Shown here: one piece after another, positions 27,127-33,221 of the stretch
Layout: every line of letters begins with the position of its first letter
Numbering within the stretch: position 1 is the first letter of the stretch
Origin: Clostridiales bacterium
Lineage (GTDB): Bacteria > Bacillota > Clostridia > Christensenellales > Aristaeellaceae
Direction of reading: 5' to 3'
Assembly: GCA_004556155.1 (NCBI GenBank)
Contig: SFIM01000026.1
Coordinates: 1 to 33,221, forward strand
Length of the DNA: 33,221 bases
The notes under the pieces: generated by a model
What the model was told of the DNA's origin: nothing
The model's database searches: none
What the model saw: the letters and a program-made list of their open reading frames with translations, nothing else
Position numbers and translations under genes: made by a program

Positions 27127-28704
27127 ATGAATTCTTCCTTTGAATCTCTGATTGAACAGTATCCCTTACCCATTGCCGAACAGTTGCGCCACTGGGCGGC
27201 CCGTTATGCCTCGCGAATTGCCGTCGTTGATGCAAAGGGGTCGTTAACCTACAGCGCGCTTGATGCACAAGTTGACGAACTTGCCGCAGGTCTGTCATCA
27301 CTGGGTTTGCGTTCGGGGGAGCATGTAATTGTGCAGCTTCCCAACGACAACGCGTTTGTTACCCTGCTGTTCGCCTTGTTAAGACTGGGCGTTATCCCCG
27401 TGCTGGCGATGCCCTCGCAACGGGCTCTGGATATCGACGCGCTGATTGAGCTGGCGCAACCCGTCGCTTACGTTATTCACGGGGAAAACCACGCAGAGCT
27501 GGCCCGACAGATGGCGCACAAACACGCCTGCTTGCGTCATGTTCTGGTCGCTGGAGAGACCGTGAGCGACGATTTTACGCCGCTCTTCTCCCTTCACGGT
27601 GAGCGACAGGCATGGCCGCAGCCTGATGTTTCCGCCACCGCGTTGTTGTTGCTCTCAGGCGGCACAACCGGCACGCCCAAACTCATCCCGCGCCGACATG
27701 CCGACTATAGCTATAACTTCAGCGCTTCTGCTGAACTGTGCGGCATCAGCCAACAGAGCGTGTATCTCGCCGTCCTCCCGGTGGCGCATAACTTTCCGCT
27801 GGCCTGCCCCGGTATTCTGGGAACGCTTGCCTGCGGCGGAAAAGTGGTGCTGACCGACAGCGCCAGCTGTGATGAGGTGATGCCTTTAATCGCGCAGGAA
27901 AGAGTGACTCACGTCGCCCTGGTTCCGGCGCTGGCGCAATTATGGGTGCAGGCCAGGGAGTGGGAAGACAGCGACCTTTCGTCGCTGCGCGTCATTCAGG
28001 CAGGCGGCGCCCGGCTCGACCCGACGCTTGCTGAGCAGGTTATCGCCACCTTTGACTGTACCCTGCAACAGGTTTTCGGTATGGCGGAAGGCCTGCTCTG
28101 TTTTACCCGGCTGGACGATCCGCATGCCACCATTCTCCACAGCCAGGGGCGCCCGTTGTCCCCTCTGGATGAAATCCGCATCGTTGATCAAGACGAGAAC
28201 GACGTCGCGCCGGGCGAAACCGGGCAATTGTTAACGCGCGGCCCTTATACCATTTCGGGCTATTACCGCGCCCCTGCCCACAACGCGCAGGCCTTTACCG
28301 CGCAAGGGTTTTACCGCACAGGCGACAATGTCAGGCTGGATGAGGTGGGGAACCTGCACGTTGAGGGACGCATAAAAGAGCAGATCAACCGCGCCGGAGA
28401 AAAAATAGCCGCGGCTGAAGTGGAATCGGCACTGCTGCGTTTAGCGGAAGTGCAAGATTGCGCGGTGGTCGCCGCGCCGGACACGCTGCTTGGCGAGCGG
28501 ATTTGCGCGTTTATCATCGCGCAGCAGGTGCCAACTGACTATCAGCAGTTGCGTCAACAACTGACCCGTATGGGGCTCAGCGCGTGGAAAATTCCTGACC
28601 AAATCGAGTTTCTGGACCACTGGCCGCTCACCGCCGTCGGCAAGATAGACAAAAAACGCCTGACGGCTCTCGCCGTCGACCGTTATCGCCATTCTGCCCA
28701 ATAA
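27127..28704 (+). CDS. ybtE: YbtE (Irp5), salicyl-AMP ligase
   Basis: Stand-alone aryl-acid adenylating enzyme of 525 residues, homologous to EntE and DhbE. It activates salicylate (from YbtS) with ATP and transfers it to the phosphopantetheine arm on Ser52 of HMWP2. Motifs: P-loop-like LLLSGGTTGTPK (about 174-185), FGMAEG aromatic-acid pocket motif, YRTGDNVRLDEVG, GRIKEQINRAGEKI hinge region and the C-terminal catalytic Lys506 in TAVGKIDKK. The ATG at 27127 follows AGAAAGG. It is the last gene of the irp2-irp1-ybtUTE transcript; fyuA follows 130 bases later with its own promoter, and I see no clear terminator between them. Confidence 0.97.
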   Translation: MNSSFESLIEQYPLPIAEQLRHWAARYASRIAVVDAKGSLTYSALDAQVDELAAGLSSLGLRSGEHVIVQLPNDNAFVTLLFALLRLGVIPVLAMPSQRALDIDALIELAQPVAYVIHGENHAELARQMAHKHACLRHVLVAGETVSDDFTPLFSLHGERQAWPQPDVSATALLLLSGGTTGTPKLIPRRHADYSYNFSASAELCGISQQSVYLAVLPVAHNFPLACPGILGTLACGGKVVLTDSASCDEVMPLIAQERVTHVALVPALAQLWVQAREWEDSDLSSLRVIQAGGARLDPTLAEQVIATFDCTLQQVFGMAEGLLCFTRLDDPHATILHSQGRPLSPLDEIRIVDQDENDVAPGETGQLLTRGPYTISGYYRAPAHNAQAFTAQGFYRTGDNVRLDEVGNLHVEGRIKEQINRAGEKIAAAEVESALLRLAEVQDCAVVAAPDTLLGERICAFIIAQQVPTDYQQLRQQLTRMGLSAWKIPDQIEFLDHWPLTAVGKIDKKRLTALAVDRYRHSAQ

Positions 28705-28715
28705 GCGCAAACCGA

Positions 28716-28747
28716 CCCGAAACAGGTTGAAATAAACCCGTTTCGGG
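28716..28747. promoter_or_regulatory. Paired palindromes, probable YbtA operator of fyuA
   Basis: CCCGAAACAGG (28716-28726) and CCCGTTTCGGG (28737-28747) repeat the arrangement before irp2, with the same 21-base spacing and the shared run AAACCCGTTTCGGGTAGCA. The left copy has one mismatch in its palindrome. Likely bound by YbtA. Confidence 0.85.
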
Positions 28748-28760
28748 TAGCACTACTATT

Positions 28761-28779
28761 AGAAATAGTTATCATTTTC
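28761..28779. promoter_or_regulatory. Probable Fur box, fyuA promoter
   Basis: The 19 bases ending in TTATCATTTTC match 12 of 19 Fur consensus positions by hand, weaker than the other two sites, but the location relative to the palindromes is the same as in irp2. An overlapping short palindrome ACTATT-AGA-AATAGT spans 28755-28769. Confidence 0.55.
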
Positions 28780-28834
28780 AATTCACCATTGTCGGTATTT
28801 TTGGCGTTTCGCCGTCTTACAGGGACTCACAACA

Positions 28835-30856
28835 ATGAAAATGACACGGCTTTATCCTCTGGCCTTGGGGGGATTATTGCTCCCCGCCATTGCTAATGCC
28901 CAGACTTCACAGCAAGACGAAAGCACGCTGGTGGTTACCGCCAGTAAACAATCTTCCCGCTCGGCATCAGCCAACAACGTCTCGTCTACTGTTGTCAGCG
29001 CGCCGGAATTAAGCGACGCCGGCGTCACCGCCAGCGACAAACTCCCCAGAGTCTTGCCCGGGCTCAATATTGAAAATAGCGGCAACATGCTTTTTTCGAC
29101 GATCTCGCTACGCGGCGTCTCTTCAGCGCAGGACTTCTATAACCCCGCCGTCACCCTGTATGTCGATGGCGTCCCTCAGCTTTCCACCAACACCATCCAG
29201 GCGCTTACCGATGTGCAAAGCGTGGAGTTGCTGCGAGGCCCACAGGGAACGTTATATGGCAAAAGCGCTCAGGGCGGGATCATCAACATCGTCACCCAGC
29301 AGCCGGACAGCACGCCGCGCGGCTATATTGAAGGCGGCGTCAGTAGCCGCGACAGTTATCGAAGTAAGTTCAACCTGAGCGGCCCCATTCAGGATGGCCT
29401 GCTGTACGGCAGCGTCACCCTGTTACGCCAGGTTGATGACGGCGACATGATTAACCCCGCGACGGGAAGCGATGACTTAGGCGGCACCCGCGCCAGCATA
29501 GGGAATGTGAAACTGCGTCTGGCGCCGGACGATCAGCCCTGGGAAATGGGCTTTGCCGCCTCACGCGAATGTACCCGCGCCACCCAGGACGCCTATGTGG
29601 GATGGAATGATATTAAGGGCCGTAAGCTGTCGATCAGCGATGGTTCACCAGACCCGTACATGCGGCGCTGCACTGACAGCCAGACCCTGAGTGGGAAATA
29701 CACCACCGATGACTGGGTTTTCAACCTGATCAGCACCTGGCAGCAGCAGCATTATTCGCGCACCTTCCCTTCCGGTTCGTTAATCGTCAATATGCCTCAG
29801 CGCTGGAATCAGGATGTGCAGGAGCTGCGCGCCGCAACCCTGGGCGATGCGCGTACCGTTGATATGGTGTTTGGGCTGTACCGGCAGAACACCCGCGAGA
29901 AGTTAAATTCAGCCTACGACATGCCGACAATGCCTTATTTAAGCAGTACCGGCTATACCACCGCTGAAACGCTGGCCGCATACAGTGACCTGACCTGGCA
30001 TTTAACCGATCGTTTTGATATCGGCGGCGGCGTGCGCTTCTCGCATGATAAATCCAGTACACAATATCACGGCAGCATGCTCGGCAACCCGTTTGGCGAC
30101 CAGGGTAAGAGCAATGACGATCAGGTGCTCGGGCAGCTATCCGCAGGCTATATGCTGACCGATGACTGGAGAGTGTATACCCGTGTAGCCCAGGGATATA
30201 AACCTTCCGGGTACAACATCGTGCCTACTGCGGGTCTTGATGCCAAACCGTTCGTCGCCGAGAAATCCATCAACTATGAACTTGGCACCCGCTACGAAAC
30301 CGCTGACGTCACGCTGCAAGCTGCGACGTTTTATACCCACACCAAAGACATGCAGCTTTACTCTGGCCCGGTCGGGATGCAGACATTAAGCAATGCGGGT
30401 AAAGCCGACGCCACCGGCGTTGAGCTTGAAGCGAAGTGGCGGTTTGCGCCAGGCTGGTCATGGGATATCAATGGCAACGTGATCCGTTCCGAATTCACCA
30501 ATGACAGTGAGTTGTATCACGGTAACCGGGTGCCGTTCGTACCACGTTATGGCGCGGGAAGCAGCGTGAACGGCGTGATTGATACGCGCTATGGCGCACT
30601 GATGCCCCGACTGGCGGTTAATCTGGTCGGGCCGCATTATTTCGATGGCGACAACCAGTTGCGGCAAGGCACCTATGCCACCCTGGACAGCAGCCTGGGC
30701 TGGCAGGCGACTGAACGGATGAACATTTCCGTCTATGTCGATAACCTGTTCGACCGTCGTTACCGTACCTATGGCTACATGAACGGCAGCAGCGCCGTCG
30801 CGCAGGTCAATATGGGTCGCACCGTCGGTATCAATACGCGAATTGATTTCTTCTGA
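28835..30856 (+). CDS. fyuA: FyuA (Psn), TonB-dependent ferric-yersiniabactin and pesticin receptor
   Basis: Outer-membrane receptor of 673 residues that imports ferric-yersiniabactin using TonB energy; in Yersinia it is also the receptor for the bacteriocin pesticin. A signal peptide is clear: MKMTRLYPLALGGLLLPAIANA, with cleavage likely after residue 22. The TonB box is in ESTLVVTA (29-36). The plug domain (about 40-165) includes VELLRGPQGTLYGKSAQGGIINIVT, and a 22-strand barrel follows. The C-terminal region FDRRYRTYGYMNGSSAVAQVNMGRTVGINTRIDFF ends in aromatic Phe as outer-membrane barrels do. The ATG at 28835 follows ACAGGGACTCACAAC. It is transcribed alone from a YbtA/Fur-type promoter and ends in a strong terminator. 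Confidence 0.98.
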   Translation: MKMTRLYPLALGGLLLPAIANAQTSQQDESTLVVTASKQSSRSASANNVSSTVVSAPELSDAGVTASDKLPRVLPGLNIENSGNMLFSTISLRGVSSAQDFYNPAVTLYVDGVPQLSTNTIQALTDVQSVELLRGPQGTLYGKSAQGGIINIVTQQPDSTPRGYIEGGVSSRDSYRSKFNLSGPIQDGLLYGSVTLLRQVDDGDMINPATGSDDLGGTRASIGNVKLRLAPDDQPWEMGFAASRECTRATQDAYVGWNDIKGRKLSISDGSPDPYMRRCTDSQTLSGKYTTDDWVFNLISTWQQQHYSRTFPSGSLIVNMPQRWNQDVQELRAATLGDARTVDMVFGLYRQNTREKLNSAYDMPTMPYLSSTGYTTAETLAAYSDLTWHLTDRFDIGGGVRFSHDKSSTQYHGSMLGNPFGDQGKSNDDQVLGQLSAGYMLTDDWRVYTRVAQGYKPSGYNIVPTAGLDAKPFVAEKSINYELGTRYETADVTLQAATFYTHTKDMQLYSGPVGMQTLSNAGKADATGVELEAKWRFAPGWSWDINGNVIRSEFTNDSELYHGNRVPFVPRYGAGSSVNGVIDTRYGALMPRLAVNLVGPHYFDGDNQLRQGTYATLDSSLGWQATERMNISVYVDNLFDRRYRTYGYMNGSSAVAQVNMGRTVGINTRIDFF

Positions 30857-30860
30857 TTAT

Positions 30861-30895
30861 TGTAAAAGGGATACCGAAAAGGTATCCCTTTTACA
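30861..30895 (+). terminator. Intrinsic terminator of fyuA
   Basis: A perfect 15-bp stem (30861-30875 with 30881-30895) around loop GAAAA. The A-rich left foot and T-rich right foot (CCCTTTTACA) make it potentially bidirectional. It starts five bases after the fyuA stop. Confidence 0.9.
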
Positions 30896-31488
30896 CCACT
30901 AGTTAAAACCAGTAACTCAGCAGAGTCGCAAAAAATATTAATCCATAGTGATTATTTAAACAATGAAATTGCGATTAGGGTAAATAGATTTAACTTTCTC
31001 GTTCCTTTCTCTCCATATCAAAATAAAAATTCACAACAGTGCAACATTAAAAAATACAACCAACAAACAATCCTATATACAAGGCACATCTCCAGAATAT
31101 AAAAGCACAGACAAACAACCTAAAAAAAACAACCCCATACATATAAATTATTTTATAGGTAAAATAGATTATATATTCTCATAGCTACCACAAACTATAC
31201 TAGCCTGAACTATATTTATTCTGCTGCAATCAATGCATACATAACACAAATATCACTCAGGTACACTACTCAAACCACGCTGGGATTTTTCCTCAAGTTA
31301 TAATCATCACCCCGAAAATCATTCGGCATTTACTCATTAAATAGTCACCCCATAGGCCTGTACATGTTTACTCAGAAATATACATCCTTTTCTCTGTCAT
31401 AAACCCTCTAATTAATCATAAATAAATACTTGTGACACCAATCTTTTTCCTTAACGGAACGAATTGTTGTGTAGAAGGAGATAATATT
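30896..31488. other. AT-rich geneless stretch at the right island border
   Basis: Nearly 600 bases, strongly AT-rich against the GC-rich island core, with many A and T runs and stops in all frames. No gene, tRNA, attachment core or convincing repeat is seen. It lies between the fyuA terminator and the chimeric ORF and is probably the residue of the right island end. Confidence 0.65.
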
Positions 31489-31563
31489 ATGTCAAAAAAA
31501 ATATCAGCCATTGCTTATAACTCATTATATGTCAACATGGGTCACTATAACGGAAGCAGTTGA
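31489..31563 (+). CDS. Short 24-codon ORF with strong ribosome site
   Basis: ATG 31489 follows GAAGGAGATAATATT, the best ribosome site in the right flank, and encodes MSKKISAIAYNSLYVNMGHY then NGSS before TGA. It overlaps the next ORF in another frame (starts TTG 31511 or ATG 31529). It may be a leader peptide coupled to that ORF, or the true start of a gene that has since been frameshifted. I do not recognise the peptide and cannot assign a function. Confidence 0.35.
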   Translation: MSKKISAIAYNSLYVNMGHYNGSS

Positions 31564-32239
31564 GATCACTACCAAAGCCATAAAACAAAAAATTACTCCT
31601 AGCGATATTTATCGTCATGCCTTGAGTGGCAACATCCTACTATCGGTCTATTTCCAGTCTCCTGTGATACTTAAGAAGATACAAACTTTTAATGGAAAAA
31701 TAAAATTCAGGCAGTTTGTGGGAGACCTACTTGATAAACTATGCATGCTTGACAGGGACGGTTTTATTTATGGTCAAAATTTAAGACTCTGTACAGAAGC
31801 TAGATATATTTGTCCTGTGCAACAAATTATAGATACCCCCCTGTTACGCAAACTCAACCAGTTTCGTACGTTTGTTCGTAATGTCCGCCCGGGTGATGAA
31901 CTGGATGTCCCGGCACAAGTTAGTGAAAAAAATTTAACCCCGCCGCCGGGTAACAGCAGTGGCAACCTTGAGCAACAGATAGCCAGTACTTCACAGCTAA
32001 TTGGATCTCTGCTCGCCGAAGATATGAACAGCGAGCAAGCGGCAAACATAGCACGTGGATGGGCCTCTTCTCAGGCTTCAGGGGTAATGACAGACTGGTT
32101 AAGCCGCTTCGGTACCGCAAGAATCACGCTGGGCGTGGATGAAGATTTCAGCCTGAAGAACTCCCGTGACGGCAACCCTCGAAAATGGCGATTCGATGCA
32201 ACAAACAGTGAACTATGTGCCGAACGTCACGAATGCTGA
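31529..32239 (+). CDS. Chimeric ORF: unknown N-terminus fused to a YeeJ fragment
   Basis: Continuous frame of 236 residues from ATG 31529 (a TTG at 31511 would add six). Residues up to about base 31840 (MSTWVTITEAVEITTKAIKQ, then ITPSDIYRHALSGNILLSVY) do not belong to YeeJ. They resemble small hypothetical proteins I have seen in enterobacterial islands, but I cannot name the family. From LRKLNQFRTFVRNVRPGDEL (31844 on) to DEDFSLKNS (about 32163) the protein matches the LysM end and the linker before the YeeJ barrel. The last residues (RDGNPRKWRFDATNSELCAERHEC) are out-of-frame read-through after a deletion. ATG 31529 lacks a good ribosome site. It has no signal peptide, so it cannot act as an adhesin; it is probably a by-product of rearrangement. 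Confidence 0.6.
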   Translation: MSTWVTITEAVEITTKAIKQKITPSDIYRHALSGNILLSVYFQSPVILKKIQTFNGKIKFRQFVGDLLDKLCMLDRDGFIYGQNLRLCTEARYICPVQQIIDTPLLRKLNQFRTFVRNVRPGDELDVPAQVSEKNLTPPPGNSSGNLEQQIASTSQLIGSLLAEDMNSEQAANIARGWASSQASGVMTDWLSRFGTARITLGVDEDFSLKNSRDGNPRKWRFDATNSELCAERHEC

Positions 32240-33221
32240 AATCACGCTGGCAGCCTCGAAGGACCCGGTGATTGCCGACAATAACGATCTCACGACACTA
32301 ACAGCACCGTCGCTGATACAGAGGGCAATGCGATAGCCAACACTGAGGTAACATTTACTCTACCGGAAGATGTGAAGGCGAACTTCACGCTGAGCGATGG
32401 CGACAAAGCGGTTACTGATGCCGATGGCAAAGCGAAAGTCACGCTGAAAGGTACAAAAGCAGGCGCTCATACCGTGACAGCATCGATGGTTGGCGGTAAG
32501 AGTGAGCAGTTGGTGGTGAACTTTACTGCGGATACGCTCACTACGCAGGTTAATCTTAACGTTACCGAGGACAATTTCATCGCCAATAACATTGGAATGA
32601 CCAGGCTACAGGCAACAGTGACTGATGGAAACGGCAACCCAGTAGAAGGTATAAAAGTTAATTTCCGTGGAACCTCCGTCACGCTAAGCAGCACCAGCGT
32701 TGAAACGGATGATCAGGTTTTCGCTGAAATTCTTGTGACAAGCACCGAGGTCGGACTAAAAACAGTTTCAGCCTCTCTGGCAGATAAACCTACTGAAGTC
32801 ATCTCGCGATTACTGAATGCCAAGGTAGATGTTAATTCTGCGACGATTACCAGTCAGGAGATACCTGAAGGTCAGGTCATGGTCGCACAAGACATAGCAG
32901 TTAAAGCTCACGTTAACGACCAGTTTGGCAACCCGGTGACGCATCAACCCGCGACATTCAGTGCAGCGCCATCCTCGCAAATGATCATCAGCCAGAATAC
33001 GGTCTCTACTAATACGCAGGGAGTAGCCGAGGTCACCATGACGCCTGAAAGAAACGGCTCGTATACTGTAAAAGCATCCCTAGCGAATGGAGCTTCACTT
33101 GAGAAACAACTGGAGGCTATTGATGAAAAACTGACACTCACGTCCAGTCCGCTTATCGGTGTCAATGCTCCTAAAGGCGCTACTCTGACGGCAATGCTAA
33201 CCTCTGCAAATGGCACTCCAG
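31844..33221 (+). pseudogene. yeeJ: yeeJ remnant (inverse autotransporter / intimin-like adhesin), broken
   Basis: Pieces of YeeJ, a very large E. coli outer-membrane inverse autotransporter with a LysM domain, a beta-barrel and many bacterial Ig-like repeats; it is linked to biofilm formation. Present: the post-LysM linker (31844 to about 32163), then a jump to late Ig-like repeats beginning ATLENGDSMQQTV (from 32172), continuing to the window end. Missing: signal peptide, most of LysM, the whole barrel and most repeats. The internal join is out of frame, and one base is missing after 32306 (LTA then PSLIQRAMR-stop instead of TVADTEGNAIANTEV), after which the Ig frame is open to the end. One further repeat is lost in frame near 32640 (DGNGNP joined to VEGIKVNFRG). 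Comparison is with YeeJ of K-12 from memory. The remnant is not functional as an adhesin. Confidence 0.88.

Noticed and set aside
30896..31488. Possible small RNA or hidden gene in the AT-rich stretch
   Set aside because: No promoter-terminator pair, no ribosome site with an adequate frame, and low complexity; nothing supports a gene.
1..33221. CRISPR arrays, insertion sequences, replication origins
   Set aside because: No regularly spaced repeats, transposase-like ORFs with terminal inverted repeats, or origin-like iterons were seen.

Overview
The window is a piece of an Escherichia coli-type enterobacterial chromosome carrying a full yersiniabactin siderophore locus, the Yersinia 'high-pathogenicity island' (HPI), inserted at an asparagine tRNA gene. 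The left flank is the 3' end of mtfA (yeeI) followed by asnT. The right flank is a damaged copy of yeeJ, the inverse-autotransporter/intimin-like adhesin gene. In E. coli K-12, as I recall it, mtfA-asnT-yeeJ are consecutive, so the island sits exactly between these neighbours. The island core is GC-rich; a short AT-rich stretch separates it from the yeeJ remnant.

Layout: mtfA 3' end (2-232); asnT (333-408) whose 3' end supplies the 17-base attachment core (393-409); P4-type integrase (571-1833); a minus-strand operon read ybtP-ybtQ-ybtX-ybtS (8223 down to 2027); the divergent activator gene ybtA (8390-9349) with its own terminator; the biosynthetic operon irp2-irp1-ybtU-ybtT-ybtE (9540-28704); the receptor gene fyuA/psn (28835-30856) with a strong terminator; a geneless AT-rich stretch (about 30896-31488); then a chimeric ORF fused to yeeJ and a yeeJ pseudogene running off the window end.

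How it works together (family knowledge applied to genes read here): YbtS converts chorismate to salicylate; YbtE adenylates it and loads the aryl carrier domain of HMWP2 (irp2); HMWP2 and HMWP1 (irp1) condense and cyclise three cysteines and one malonyl unit, with methylation and ketoreduction; YbtU reduces one thiazoline to thiazolidine; YbtT is the editing thioesterase; the terminal thioesterase of HMWP1 releases yersiniabactin. FyuA imports the ferric complex through the outer membrane, YbtP/YbtQ act at the inner membrane, and YbtX is a permease of less certain role. YbtA plus siderophore activates and Fur represses. Paired CCCG-N3-CGGG palindromes with 21-base spacing, followed by Fur-like boxes, lie upstream of both irp2 and fyuA. 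No phosphopantetheinyl transferase is encoded here, so carrier-domain activation depends on an enzyme elsewhere.

All eleven ybt-locus genes and the integrase are open and of expected length. The degraded part is the right border: there is no second attachment core, and yeeJ has lost its beta-barrel region, one immunoglobulin-like repeat and one base. This is therefore a well-known system rather than a new one. The less ordinary signals are the chimeric right junction, a His at the usual catalytic Tyr position of the HMWP1 ketoreductase, and a perfect hairpin between irp2 and irp1.
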